DNA of 64,000 nucleotides from Batkoa obscura (Eukaryota > Entomophthoromycota > Entomophthoromycetes > Entomophthorales > Batkoaceae): positions 620,001-684,000 of the forward strand of contig JASVEC010000028.1 of the NCBI GenBank assembly GCA_030770535.1. Reading direction: 5' to 3'. Each line of letters opens with the position of its first letter. Position 1 is the first letter of the stretch. The translations under genes and the position numbers were made by a program. The notes under the pieces were generated by a model that worked only from the letters and a program-made list of their open reading frames with translations, searched no databases and was not told the DNA's origin. This document shows positions 36,482 through 48,283 of this stretch, piece after piece.

Positions 36482-37194
36482 TCTGGTATATTTTTTTTGA
36501 AATAATATAAAAATAAACAATTAGTTTTTTTTATAACTTTAACACTAAGCTTTTTATTGGCTGCTTACGTCACTTAGATTTGAATATTTGCAATTTTTCT
36601 TGGAAATATTGCTTAAAGTTATATTTTTTCAAAATTAATGATACTGATGGGATTTTTAGACTAAAGATAGACTAGTTGTTTATTATGAGTATTTTAAATA
36701 CAATTGTTAAATAGGTAAATTATTCATTATCTTAATAAATAAATGCTATAGCAACAAAAACACTAATAACTTTCAATTGCTTAATAAATTTTAAACTCAA
36801 TAAAAATTAAATATGAAGTGGAGTCAAACTGGAAACCAATCAAACACTTATAAATTAAAAATTAATCCACTAAAGCTTGATTGCATTTAAACAAAAATTT
36901 AGCTTTGACTGAAATGATAAACCATTAATTTATTAATCACATAAAACCAGGGCCAAATTAGAACCAATGATTTTCGAGGCTTCTCGATTAAATACCAATA
37001 AAATTCACAGTATCTGTCATACCTCCGACAACCAATGAAGCCTAGTTCATTTTCAATTTTAATTGGCTGCCTAAACCAATAAGAACACCTAAGCATAAGT
37101 TACCGTTGAAGTTCCAAGTATAAATAATAGTTGTATGAAATTCCATTTTTTTAGTGCTTGCTAATAACTTTAATAAAGAAACTATATATATAAC
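36482..37194. other. Divergent promoter region, PRE6 / RDI1
   Basis: Spacer between two divergent genes. A minus-strand ORF of 65 codons (36899-37096) and plus-strand open runs (about 36812-36889 and 36941-37045) overlap one another and have no recognised family. I do not call any of them. No regulatory motif was identified with confidence. Confidence 0.4.
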
Positions 37195-38208
37195 ATGGCT
37201 GAACGTGATGAATTGATGCCCACTGAAACCGAAGGTTACAAAGTTGGTGAAAAAAAAACAATTGAAGAGTTACAAAACCTTGACGCTGAAGATGAATCTT
37301 TAGCTAAATGGAAAGCTTCTTTAGGTTTAGCTGCAGCTGGTAGTGGTAAGTTTTTGAGGCTCGTTTTTATATAATTGAGTGTTCATTATTTTCTTCTTTA
37401 GCTGCATCACCTGCTGATGATCCTAGAAAGGTAACTTGTTTTTTTATCTGTTTTGATGTAAATTAATGCTTTTTTAGGTTGTTGTTTTACAATTAGCTAT
37501 GGAAGTTGAAGGTCGTCCAGATGTTTTAATGGATCTTTCTTCACCTGGTAAATTTATTTTATTATAAATAGATTCAAATTAATGATAATAAAATATTATT
37601 AGCATCAATCCAAAGAGTTAAAGAGACTCCAATTGCCATAAAGGAAGGTATTGATTATCGTATGAAGATTAAATTTAAGTAAGATTGTTGTTTTAAAATT
37701 TTATTGTTATTTATTCATTGATTTATTTAGAGTTCAACATGAAGTTATTTCTGGATTAAGATATATTCAAGTGGTTAAAAAGCTTGGTATTCCAGGTAGG
37801 ATTATATTTTAGTTTTAGATAAAACTGTTTATACTAAATTACAAATTTAGTTGATAGAATGGAAGAGATGCTTGGAAGTTATGGGCCTAACGCAGAAGCT
37901 TATGAAAAAACAGTAAATTCCAATTTAAACTTTAAAGTGTAAAATTTGTTAATACATTTTCTCAGTTCCCTACTGAACAAGCTCCAAGTGGTTTCCTTTA
38001 TCGCTCTACTTATGCTGTTAAGGTAAGATTTAAGTTTAAAATTACTGTTGTAATATTTTATTAATATTCTAAATTAGAGTCGATTCATTGATGATGATAA
38101 AAACGTTCATTTAGAATGGGAATGGGTAATTTAATTATACAATAATGATAGTAAGTTATTAACATGGTTGTTTTAATATAGCAATTTAAGATTGAAAAAG
38201 ATTGGTAA
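37195..38208 (+). CDS. RDI1: Rho GDP-dissociation inhibitor
   Basis: Cytosolic chaperone that extracts prenylated Rho GTPases (Rho1, Cdc42) from membranes and holds them in the GDP form. The start ATG (37195-37197) leads to the acidic N-terminal arm and helix (YKVGEKKTIEELQNLDAEDE, SLAKWKASLGL), then the immunoglobulin-like domain: VVVLQLAMEVEGRPDV, IAIKEGIDYRMKIKFK, VQHEVISGLRYIQVV-KKLGIPVDRMEEMLGSYGP, FPTEQAPSGFLYRSTYAVKS and RFIDDDKNVHLEWEW, ending QFKIEKDW-stop. Eight short introns. Every family motif is present, including the hydrophobic-pocket strand E-W-x-F-x-I-x-K-D-W. Confidence 0.93.
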
Positions 38209-38654
38209 ATAGGACACCAAATCATAATAAGAATTAATATTTTTATTTCCACTCTCATCCTCACTTTTTGATTTAAGAATAAACAATTATTAACTAAATT
38301 TTATACTCCGTCTTTTCATTATATATTAAATTTATTGTTATTTATTATTCGAACACCAACTAATATTTTATTTTGACACTTGTATATTAAAATAAAAAAT
38401 GTCAATTGATTTCAATTTGTCAAACTAATTAATTTTAAATTGAAACAAAGGATGTTGATTAAATAATGAGTTTATTCGTTCACAGCAAAATCTGTAATAT
38501 TATTGCACTAAGTTAAATAATAGTAAAATTACCAATAAAAAAAGCAATCAAACTAAACAAAAATAAATAGCAACAGTATTTAATAGAGACATTCTGTATC
38601 AGATCATATAATTATAAACCTATACAACAGTTTGAGTTTTAGAATGAAAATGCT
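38209..38654. other. Spacer
   Basis: 3' flank of RDI1; A+T-rich, no gene recognised. Confidence 0.5.
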
Positions 38655-38815
38655 ACTTAAATTAAGCAATGTAGATTATAATTTGTGAATAAGTGTGAAG
38701 ATGCGATCCATTTGCCCAATCGTTTACACATTTTTCATAAGTATTATTGGTTGGGCAAATGGCTTGTCCTCACACTGGCTCACAAATTCAAATCTACGTT
38801 ATTTATTTAAACATA
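38655..38815. repeat. Long imperfect palindrome (hairpin-forming repeat)
   Basis: Two arms of about 65 bp in inverted orientation, separated by about 27 bp. The left arm (GTAGATTATAATTTGTGAAT...CATTTGCCCAA) pairs with the right arm (TTGGGCAAATG...CACAAATTCAAATCTAC). The inner 12 bp match perfectly. It is unrelated to the ATATGGGGATGT family. It could be a second type of hairpin MITE, a foldback element or a structured RNA. Confidence 0.7.
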
Positions 38816-38996
38816 CTACTAACGTAATTAAAAAGGAAAGTGAATAGATTATCTTAATTTATTATAAAACACTTAGAGTGCTAGTGTTAATGTTAAAGCT
38901 AAAGTCAACATTAATATTAGTATATATAATAAACTCAGCTTTTTATTGAAATTTTTATTTTAAATTTTATAAATTAATTGTGCTATGATATTAACT

Positions 38997-39105
38997 ATAT
39001 GTGGATGTTTTTTTTTTGGTTTCATCACTTTTTTCATTTTTTAAGTGCTATTTAACCGGAAAGATTGTTAGTAGAATTCTTAAACAAAAAAATATATCCT
39101 CAAAT
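38997..39105 (+). mobile_element. Miniature inverted-repeat element, copy 7
   Basis: Starts ATATGTGGATGT and ends ATATCCTCAAAT; core TTAAGTGCTATTTAACCGGAAAG. A diverged copy with a damaged right end. Confidence 0.8.
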
Positions 39106-40508
39106 CTTATTTATATCAGTACTATTAAAGCTAGAAAGTTGATAATATTAAAAACTAAAAAAATTAATATTTTTTACGATAAAAAGTTTTATTTTTAAAT
39201 AAATATTGGCTTTTTACTGAATTATAGAGATGATAATTATTACTTCCTCATCATTCCATATCTGGATCAACTTATACATAGCTTAATTCAAACCCCTTAA
39301 ATATAATTTGATTAGATCTAAAGCAGATATTCTTAAATTAGAATCCCTCCCATCTATCGGGGAATTCCTTCCCTCACCTCATAATACTCTTACCTCAATC
39401 CTCCAACTCTAACTTACCCATTTTACTATTCTCTCGATTACCACTATAAATAGAACAATTGAGAACACTGTATCTTTTAAGATTTAAAAAAGGATAGAGT
39501 TTAAATTACGATTACTTATTAAATAATAAAGAATACTTTTTATTTAACAATTGATATTTTTGTGTAACCTAACAATAACTAAAGTAGTTCTAGCAATATT
39601 TAAACTAGATAAATTCGCTTTTTAATTCAATTACAAGAATATAATACTTGTATGGAATTTGGGCAACATCAGATAAAACAAAAAAAGTATAATATGTAAT
39701 GATATTGAATCCAGATTGTTTTTATTGCTTATTATAATATAACATTATTGAGTGCAATGAGGTAGAATCATTTTATAATAAATATTATGATAAATGTATT
39801 ATTCGTGCTTATTTATCAAAAAGATAAAAAACTGCAAAACATGAAATACATCATTACATATTATAGAGTCTTGATACAAATAATTTAAATTCCATACTTT
39901 GAAAAATAAACCAAAATAAAGTACTCGTTCTTCTATCCTTGTCGCTTGTTATTTAACACTGATGATACACGTTTCTATTATCTTATGATATTTTCTGATA
40001 ATAATTATCGTAACAATTAATGATAAATTGAAATTCTACAACATCCTTTATTATGATATTATTATGCATATTATAATTTTATTAAAGTTTTAAACGTCAT
40101 CAAAAGAAAATTTAATTACTTATTCAAGCTAGTAATTAACTAGTATGTATAATATACGTATTGTGTTGATTAGTAAGGTTATTTGATATTCAATGTTATT
40201 TTTATCTTTGGTATCACTTTCATTATACAATATATGTTACAGAAGTTGGGTTTATTTTAGATGCTAAATTGATACTTTAATGATATATGAAACAAAAAAA
40301 CTATATATAAAAACTAAGTTTAAATACATAAAAAGCTATAAAATAAAATTTTTGAATTCTCTAAAAAAAACTCTAAAAATAGCCCTAGTTCCTTAAGGTG
40401 ATTTCATCAAAGTTACTAGTTTAAAAATGAACAAAAAAAGGATATTCTATATTTAAGTTTTTTTATTCTTCTAATTATTTAATTTCAATATAAGGATCCT
40501 TGAATTCG
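39106..40508. other. Spacer, about 1.4 kb
   Basis: Mostly non-coding. A G+C-richer island at about 39230-39420 (+) has coding-like runs, one (39318-39411) following a TTAG acceptor: SKADILKLESLPSIGEFLPS, ending with HNTLTSILQL-stop. Upstream exons were not found, so it is noted only as a possible terminal exon or relic. Confidence 0.35.
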
Positions 40509-43500
40509 ATGCTCTCAAGTAGCTCAATAAAAAACGCAATGAGTATCAATTTACATCCAGAGAATGAACTTGAAATTAGCAATGAAGTTGATTATTTTAA
40601 GGTAAAATTGGACAACTTACTTCTATAGGAGGAACCTAACTATTTTTCAAAAATATAGAAGTTTGAACTTGAACTACAAAAAAACCATTATAAACATGGA
40701 CTTCAATTATCAAAAAATAACAATGATAGTGAGAGAGACTCTTACAACTCCGGGAATCAAATGAAGCCAGAAGGTGCAAAGAGGGTAGGGCGTCCAAGGA
40801 GTGCCACCATGCCAACCAATAAATTGGACTGGCTAAACTTAAATTTTGACCATTTTGTTAATGAAATGATAAAAAAGCATACTTATACTTCATTAATATG
40901 GTATAAAGACTTAAAGCCAAAAGGTAGTTTATTGATGATATTGAATTTCAGGACTAATAAAGTTTTTAGAACATAAAGTTTATGTTGGTTATGACGAAGA
41001 TTTTGGTCCTTTATTTGTAGCTTTATATTCTCAAGATAGTAGTCATGTAGTTTATTTATACTCTAATTGGGTATGACTTATTAAACATAAAATATTAAAA
41101 TATTAAAAAAAGGATGAATTTAGGGTAGCTCGAAAGTGGTAGTTGATAATGCGATGATAACACCTTCAAGTGTTAATATTACGCAGTCCTTGACACCAAG
41201 GGCCTATAAAATTATCTTATTTTTAGCATTTGAAAAGTATTTGGAAGAACTTGAGAATCAACAGTTTAGCTTAAAGTCTTGGCAACAATCTATCAATTTT
41301 CTATCACCGTGTTATGGGGACAATTTGTACAAGTTTGCTAATGATAAAAGAGGATATCAAAGGGATTTTTTACAAGATATTGATTCAAGCGTCACTTTAT
41401 TTCAGTTAATCAAAAGTGATCTACCCAGATTTGTTGGACAGTTGGAGTTGGTTGAAAATGAACAGCTTGAAAAAACTTTAAAGAATCTTGATAGAAAAAT
41501 TGTATGTAGTTTTATTTTTATAAGTATAAATTTAATGAAAGAAATGCTATTTTTAGATGCAAAAAAGTGTTAATATTGATGTTATAATTCATCATTCTGG
41601 ACTAAATAGAACAATGGGTAACTATCAATTTTATTTTATTTTAATAGAATTTATAAATGTTATTATAGAACAAAGAGATACTTTTAATGCCTTTATTAAA
41701 ATATGTGGCGAACCTTTAGTCCAAAATGGCTCTTCAATTACTCGTGAAGAGCTTATCAACCCAACTATTATTAGCGAAACATCCGATGATCCGACTCAAG
41801 TAAATCTTATTATAATTAATATTTGAGTTATTTTATTCTTTAGCTTATTGCAAGAAGAAGAATCATCTTCCAGGAATTATTAGATTCTGAAACAAAATAC
41901 GTTAATAAATTAAAGGCTATTGTTGAAGTAATAAAAAATACGAAATTATAGCAAATAGCAACATTAACAATAGATTTATTAGGTATTTATCAAGCCATTA
42001 AGAAGTTTAGCTGATAAAGGAAGTAATTTAATACGCCATTATGATATTAAAGCTACGTTTCAATATATCGAAGATATCCTTGAAGTCAATCAAGGATTTT
42101 TATTGGATTTACAATCCTATGACCCGGAAACCTCAAATTTAGGAGAAATTTGTTTAAATCATGTATTATAATTATTTATTACTAGTTAATATGACTTATT
42201 AATTCACAATAGGCTAAAACATTTGAAATCTACGAACCATATATATCAGGGTATCGATATTCCTTAGAATATAATGTTACATTAGAACGTAAAAATAACT
42301 TTTATTATAATTTTGTTATGGTAAACTAATTAATTATATAATTGAAATTAAAATTTTAAACTTTTATAAAGAAAGCAAGGGATCACCCGGAATGTTTCAA
42401 ATTGGCATTAAAAGATTTGTTGGTTATGCCAGTACAAAGGGTGCCACGATATAATTTACTTTTTTCAGGTAATACAAACATACCTAACCTTAACTTTAAA
42501 CTCACTCTTTAAGATTATCTCCGATTTACGCCAAAGGATGATCCAGAATACGATGGACTATATAAAGCCCTAGTTAAAATTAATGAGATAAGCTATTTAG
42601 CATCCCATCGATTATCTGAAAAAGCAGAAGAACTCTCAAGGCTTTTATTTTCAATAGCAGATTGTCCAGTAATTTTTATACTAACTTTAAATCTGAAAAC
42701 CAAACTTACATTCACTTTAGCCTAAAATCATGAGTTCTTCAAGGCATTTCGTTACCCAATTTGATTGTATTGAGGCGGACATTAGCACACTTTCAGGCCA
42801 AGATAACATCACTTTATTTTTATTAAGTGATTGTTTGATCATTACCAAGCGTAATAAAGATAGTAGTAGTACTAAAAAGAAATCGTTTAATTTTATTTCA
42901 TGGATCGATTTAAATGGGTTAGAAGTTTTAGATGCTGAATCCTATGGTAAGTTATAGATACAAAAAACTACATCACAAAATGTTTATTTTCATTTTAGGT
43001 AACATGCATGCACTTTATTTTAAAGGTTCGCTTGAGTATAGTGAAGATTTATACTGGGATCATCAAGAAATTCATATGTTTTCAACTACAGATGCATCAG
43101 ATAAAGCCAGATTTTATAATGAACTCGTTACTACTACTGCAATTTGTAAAGCAAAAAGTAAGTCTAAAATAAGCTAATATTATAAATTTAAATTAACACA
43201 TTTTAAAGAAAATGGAAGCTCATGTTATCATCATTCAATTAAAGATATTAATTTATTTTTTAATATTTATAAACCTGAGTTGTACGAACAGAGTTTGCAT
43301 AAGGTAATCAACTTTTAGATAATTTGATTTTGATTATTTATTTTAAATAAAGAGTGACATTGCACTTCATTATGTTGAAGATTCAGCAATAGCTATCCCT
43401 AGTTATTTTGAAAAAGCATCACCAGCTCTTGTTAGTGGAATGATAAAAGCAAGGGATTGTCGATTTAGGTAGAACAATTCATAATAATAGTAGCAGGAAT

Positions 43501-44310
43501 TTATTGATATTTGTTTAGTTGTTGTTTTAGAAGTCGACCTAAATGCGATAATATATTGGAACACATTCCAGAAGACTATCAAAGTTATTTTTTAAACGAA
43601 AGTAATTTATTAGAGGCCAATAATTTCCAACTACCCTTTTTATTCCAAGATACTTTTTATCAGTCAAGTAAATTATTATTATTATTATTATTATTATTAT
43701 TGTATACTAACTTAATATTCATTTACTATCCTTTATAGTTTTGTTTTATAAAATGGCCCTTAAAACATGTCTTAACAACCAATTAAAACTACAAACGTAT
43801 CATCGAGTGCTATTAGAGAGTCTATATGGGCTTCATTTTCCAAACTCAAAGTCAAGCCATTATTATTTATCCAAGATTCGCACCTTTTCCCACAAATTAA
43901 AAGGGGATAAATTCATTTTAGTATCTAATGGTTTAGCTAATGTCAATACCATTGTACGTAAACTACCTTATAAACAAGCACAACATCAACTTGGTACGAA
44001 TAGTTCTGAACATTATCGTGAGTTAGGGACTAAAACTCGATCTTTAACTGACCCTTTAAGATCTTTTCCTTCAATGATGGATAAGATTTCAGCTACTGCT
44101 AGAAAGGTCACACCGACTAAAATTAAAATCCCTAAACCAGGAGCTGCTACACCTATGCTAAGTCCCATTTCACCATTGAGACCAGTTATCTCTGTTAAAT
44201 CATCCAAAGAAAGTATGAAAGAACCCCAAAAAGAAACTAGTTCATCCGCAGGTCGTAAAAAACGTAGTTCTTTTATTAAGGTTACTCGTTTCTTTTCTTG
44301 GAATAGATGA
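40509..44310 (+). CDS. Rho-type guanine nucleotide exchange factor (DH-PH)
   Basis: Activates a Rho-family GTPase. The start ATG at 40509 gives MLSSSSIKNAMSINLHPENE; the second exon contains basic RVGRPRSATMP. A helical N-terminal region of unknown type (about 41140-41800) precedes the DH domain: LIARRRIIFQELLDSETKYV (CR1), then IRHYDIKATFQYIEDILEVN, and CR3 as LLVMPVQRVPRYNLLFSDYL, with the diagnostic PVQR-PRY motif. A PH-like region follows (NITLFLLSDCLIITKRN ... FNFISWIDLNGLEVLD). The C-terminal region includes a charged Pro/Ser-rich tail (KVTPTKIKIPKPGAATPM, RPVISVKSSKESM) ending VTRFFSWNR-stop. About 16 introns. An Ect2/Fus2-like or other fungal-specific GEF is possible; I cannot name the subfamily. 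Some internal exon borders (41920-42010, 42680-42740, 43170-43330) are uncertain. Confidence 0.75.
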
Positions 44311-44552
44311 AAATTAAGTTAACAAATTTTATTAAAAACTAATTTTGTGATATCAATTATGTTTTAACAGTCTAATGAAAATTTTAAATTAAAAATAAAT
44401 CGAATAAAAAGTTTACTCTTTAATAATTAATTTGAAAGTTGAACTATAAAAGAATACGTACAAGAGTAAACCATTCATTAGGGAACAAGGGAGAAGACTA
44501 AGAGAGAAGTAACAGTAAACAAAATAACACAAAAATAAATTACCCACTAGAA
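44311..44552. other. Convergent spacer
   Basis: Short 3'-3' spacer between the GEF and the zinc-cluster gene; no feature seen. Confidence 0.5.
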
Positions 44553-46430
44553 CTAATGAAATAGATCAAATCGAACTTTGTTTTTACTTTTAGAAAAGCA
44601 ATTCAATACATCTTTTTCATTTTTGATTAATGTGTAGAACTTTTCATACTCATGATTCAACGCTTTATCTTTAATTACTTTACTAAACGTTGGATTTTTA
44701 CACATATTTTTTGATACTAAATAAAACAAGGCCAATGAAAACGTTACTTGTCCTGTAATCCAAGAACTTTGCTTAAGTGTAATAAAATGGTTAATTCCCA
44801 GTATGATTGTTTTAGATATATGCTCTGGTTGATCGTATTTAGGTACATGTCGAATAAGGAATAATAAGCATCTTGATACCAACCCTAATCGCATATTATA
44901 ATGTGTATCCGTACCAATAACAATATCATATGTAATCACTTTAGCTGCTTCTTCAATGGCTAGTTTCATATACTTATTATGTAACTTGTTCTTTTCCGGC
45001 TCTGTATTGGTTCTAAAATAAAGTACTAAAGAATAGACCCAATAAATACCATAAATGGAACGAAATAAGATAAAATGGGCATGGCGTTCCAAAACATGAT
45101 GTAACTCTTTAGGGGTACTTGCTTTGAGACATAAAAGTTTATTGGAATAATAGGTGCCTTTTTTACGTAAAATTTCTGTTACTTCATCGATATGCTTATA
45201 AATTACTGAAGGCATTAATTGTTGATGCATTGCTTGAATCCGCCATAGATTGATTAAATTGAATGTTTCGCCTTGTTGACTAGTACTTTCTGCTGTTATT
45301 AAACAACAGTAATCAGAAACAGTCGATAAATTTAAATTCATTTTCATTGTTTTTAAATATTGTTTATATACTGCTTTTGTGCTCGCTGTCTTGTATGGTT
45401 TTGCTCCATTAAGTGATACTAAACAAGGTACATCACACGACCAATTTAATATATAACTTAGATGAGTGATTGAGGTGTAAGCTAATTTCCTTTCAAGTAT
45501 CAAGTTACTATCTAAATGTGTTGGTGAGCCACGATGTAATCCAAGTGAATAGGCCATATCTATAGCAACTGTATGAAGGTACCATAAACAAGACCTTACC
45601 CAACCATAGGATTGTAAACCTAAAGCGATGATAAGAAAAGCTTGTAAAGTATCAAATTGGTTTAATGAATATTGTTTTTTAAATAAGCTATGTACTTTAT
45701 ATTCGAGATATAGCTTTAAGGTATTATTGAAAGTGTTAGATTCTAGATGAGATATACCAGAGAGATAAACAGAACACAAAACGAGTTCAGTTCTAGGTCT
45801 AGAAAAAAAGGATTTTTTTGTAAAGAGAGGTATGAAAGGGTTAACAAATTTAAAAAAAGCGTCGATACAATCCGAATAAATGCCCTTAATAGTGGATGTA
45901 TTAAAATTGGGTTCTTTAATCATTAATGGAATTTTATTTTTTATTTTTGTTATATTATCAAACTTTTTTATTACTTCCATAAAGATGATATCGTTATCAC
46001 CATTATCTTTTAAAGTTGGAAACTCAAATAAAGCTAAAAAGTTATTGATAATTCTTTTCCTTGGGAAGGAGTTAACAATGTTTAAAAATTCTTTGATTAC
46101 TTGTGTTTCATCCGACACCACTTTAAAAAAAGTATGTTTAAAACTGGTTGGTTTGGTAATCAACTGGTTTAATTTATTCTGTTGATTTCCATTTTCTTTG
46201 ACATCTTCTTTATAGTCTAATATAACAAACTCTTCTTTATTTTGTATCTTAAAACTATTGATATATCTTTCTACTTCTGGTTTGATCTTTTTATGTGTCT
46301 TTAATGCCCGCTCATAATTACATTCAATATCCAAATGTTCACATGACTTACAAATCGGTATATCTCTAGAGCATCCTAATCCTCTTTTTGCGCATTGGTC
46401 ACAACGGTTTGGCATAAGTAAAGAATTCAT
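44553..46430 (-). CDS. Zn2Cys6 fungal-type transcription factor
   Basis: Single-exon gene of 625 codons, unusual in this intron-rich window. The N-terminal binuclear zinc cluster has C-x2-C-x6-C-x6-C-x2-C-x6-C spacing (CDQCAKRGLGCSRDIPIC, then KSCEHLDIEC) at residues 10-37, followed by a basic linker (LKTHKKIKPEVER). The middle region fits the fungal-specific transcription-factor domain: SLNQFDTLQAFLIIALGLQS, WYLHTVAIDMAYSLGLHRGS, and RKLAYTSITHLSYILNW corresponding to the E-RRR-FW segment. Regulatory target unknown. The lack of introns may mean a retrocopy or intron-poor family; the frame is intact. The upstream spacer is about 1 kb. Confidence 0.88.
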   Translation of the reverse strand: MNSLLMPNRCDQCAKRGLGCSRDIPICKSCEHLDIECNYERALKTHKKIKPEVERYINSFKIQNKEEFVILDYKEDVKENGNQQNKLNQLITKPTSFKHTFFKVVSDETQVIKEFLNIVNSFPRKRIINNFLALFEFPTLKDNGDNDIIFMEVIKKFDNITKIKNKIPLMIKEPNFNTSTIKGIYSDCIDAFFKFVNPFIPLFTKKSFFSRPRTELVLCSVYLSGISHLESNTFNNTLKLYLEYKVHSLFKKQYSLNQFDTLQAFLIIALGLQSYGWVRSCLWYLHTVAIDMAYSLGLHRGSPTHLDSNLILERKLAYTSITHLSYILNWSCDVPCLVSLNGAKPYKTASTKAVYKQYLKTMKMNLNLSTVSDYCCLITAESTSQQGETFNLINLWRIQAMHQQLMPSVIYKHIDEVTEILRKKGTYYSNKLLCLKASTPKELHHVLERHAHFILFRSIYGIYWVYSLVLYFRTNTEPEKNKLHNKYMKLAIEEAAKVITYDIVIGTDTHYNMRLGLVSRCLLFLIRHVPKYDQPEHISKTIILGINHFITLKQSSWITGQVTFSLALFYLVSKNMCKNPTFSKVIKDKALNHEYEKFYTLIKNEKDVLNCFSKSKNKVRFDLFH

Positions 46431-46664
46431 TGTTTTTAGTTTAACTTTAAAATAACGAAAAGGTGATTTTATTTTATTTTAAATCTAAAATAATATGAAG
46501 ATAAAATAGCAATGAGTCAATAAAAAATGTAAAACATTTGTAGCTTGGAGTAATGAAAATTTTTAAGCCAATTATTTTTGAATCACAATTCACTAAGTTT
46601 CAATATGTCTTATTTTAGCTTTATTCTTTACTTGTGTTCTGTTTCTTGTTCGATGCTTCTTTGT
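46431..46664. other. Spacer upstream of the zinc-cluster gene
   Basis: A+T-rich; presumed promoter of the transcription-factor gene. No motif recognised. Confidence 0.4.
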
Positions 46665-46855
46665 TTATTTGGAAGGTATAACTGTCCTATTTTGAATAAG
46701 CTGTTGTAGTTGTTTATTTTCTATTTCTACCAGTTTATTCTGGTTACCTCGACCTGTTTTTACTAAAAATGTAATAGTATTAATTTAATGATTATTTTAG
46801 CTCGACTTTATTGATTTTTAATATTCATAAAAAAGATAGTACATGGTTGCCACAT
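46665..46855 (-). CDS. Candidate micropeptide gene (36 aa, two exons)
   Basis: The minus-strand exon 46665-46762 follows a TTTTTAG acceptor and reads KTGRGNQNKLVEIENKQLQQ, then LIQNRTVIPSK-stop, a helical, coiled-coil-like segment with good coding character. It joins in phase across an 80-bp intron to a 13-bp first exon (46843-46855; MWQP plus one base) at a GTACTA donor. Not a recognised family. The first exon lies exactly opposite the start of the plus-strand candidate at 46843, so at least one first-exon choice may be wrong. Confidence 0.35.
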
Positions 46856-47116
46856 TACCAATAAAAGCGTTAATGATACTAACTTTTATGACACTAACTT
46901 ATTTTATGTATTAATATTATATTTTGATATGTTGTATTGTATAGGTTTATTTACTTGAACAGATTTATACGATTACAAATAATACAATGCTGCATTAATA
47001 AAATTTCAATTTTAATTGGAGAAATTTCAGCTCATGATAAAAACCCAAAGACCCTTTTTAAAAGTATGCTTAAATCTAGTCATGGAATTTTTACAGATTG
47101 TTTACCAACAAAATAA
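46843..47116 (+). CDS. Candidate small two-exon gene with hydrophobic N-terminus (78 aa)
   Basis: Exon 1 (46843-46907) reads MVATLPIKALMILTFMTLTY, a signal-anchor-like segment. A 37-bp GTATTA...TATAG intron follows, and exon 2 (46945-47116) continues in phase: FIYLNRFIRLQIIQCCINKI, SILIGEISAHDKNPKTLFKS, then MLKSSHGIFTDCLPTK-stop. Exon 2 has strong coding character. Family unknown; possibly a small membrane protein. The intron is among the shortest here but comparable to others in the window. Confidence 0.4.
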
Positions 47117-47432
47117 GCTTATAAAATAATAGGCTAAAGAATTCAAGTTGCTAATATTGAAATTAAATGGAACAGGAGATGACATTTCCTAATCTTAAAA
47201 TTATTTAGTTTCAAAGTTTATTTTAAAATTGTTATATTAGACTATATTAGGATGTTGTAAATTTTTTATAGATAAAAGCTTATCTATTTTATAAAAAAAG
47301 AAGAAAAACTTTATTCGAAACATTGATAAAACATCTTTTTATACCCTTCAAAAGCGGAAGATAGTAAGAGTGGATTCCAAGTACAATTTAATAGCAAATA
47401 AATAAAAAAAAGCAAATAAATTATCAATAAAC
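47117..47432. other. Spacer
   Basis: A+T-rich; no gene or repeat recognised. Confidence 0.5.
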
Positions 47433-47732
47433 TCATGAACTAGAACTTAAAAAGGGCAAAAGAGCATGTAGTTTAAGCCTTAAATTCCAACCCTTTCTAG
47501 TGTCATTATAATTATAAACCATTTTAGTTGTTGAACTTAAACCATTAAACATGGAAGCGATATAAGAAAAAGTAAAAACAAAAAAGATCAAATTCAAACT
47601 AAATAAATAAACAATGAAATGAATTAACCAGGGATGAAAGACCAATTGAAGTGGATAGGTTACTATCTTTTGTAAGCTTAACATAAATCGCTTCTCTCCT
47701 TTCAGTTTACTATCGCTTAAGTTGGGATTCAT
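47433..47732 (-). CDS. Small predicted membrane protein (99 aa)
   Basis: Single-exon ORF, family not recognised. A polar N-terminus (MNPNLSDSKLKGEKRFM) is followed by one or two hydrophobic segments: LQLVFHPWLIHFIVYLF at about residues 28-44, then LIFFVFTFSYIASMF to about residue 62. The C-terminus is basic and then Ser-rich (WNLRLKLHALLPFLSSSS). It looks like a bitopic or hairpin membrane protein. Uninterrupted length and composition support a real gene; no partner or pathway can be inferred. Confidence 0.55.
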   Translation of the reverse strand: MNPNLSDSKLKGEKRFMLSLQKIVTYPLQLVFHPWLIHFIVYLFSLNLIFFVFTFSYIASMFNGLSSTTKMVYNYNDTRKGWNLRLKLHALLPFLSSSS

Positions 47733-48283
47733 TTTTGTAAAAAGTAAATTGAGAAATTTATAGTCGGTTTTTATTAACGTTGAATTTTAAGGGGTTGACC
47801 AATGAAATTTGGTTTCAATAATAGTTGGGTAGTTATTGGATTTAAAGTTGGCAGTGAATGGTAACTAAATGCGTACTTATTTTTAAAATATTAAAAATAA
47901 ACTCATTTTATAATTCATTAATAAAATATAGTTCTAATTATTTTTAATGAATTTTGTTATTTTTCAATTACGTTCTAACATTTTTATAGTTTAATTAGCA
48001 ATTTTAATATAAAATAAAAGCAGTCACTTTTCTGAATTAATTTTTTCATTGCACAATTTTCTACATTTAGTAAAACTTGAGCTTAATCTCTCATTTTGTT
48101 TGAGATAAGTGATTTTAGTTCAACAATGATTGGCTCTACTAAGATATTAGCAAAAGGCTTAAACACTCAACTAAGTTAACGAGCATGATAACAAAGCAAT
48201 CAAGACCCAAAAATAAGTTAAACATCTTTTAAAATTAAAAAACTCAACGATAATAAAAAAAGAAAGTTTTAATTGAATGAAAC
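47733..48283. other. Divergent spacer before ATG4
   Basis: Promoter region for ATG4 and the small membrane protein. Short open runs (MKFGFNNSWVVIGFKVGSEW at 47802, MIGSTKILAKGLNTQLS at 48126, both +) are too short to call. Confidence 0.4.

Noticed and set aside
36899-37096. Minus-strand 65-codon ORF in the PRE6/RDI1 promoter
   Set aside because: No domain, competing plus-strand open frames over the same bases, and location in a divergent promoter.
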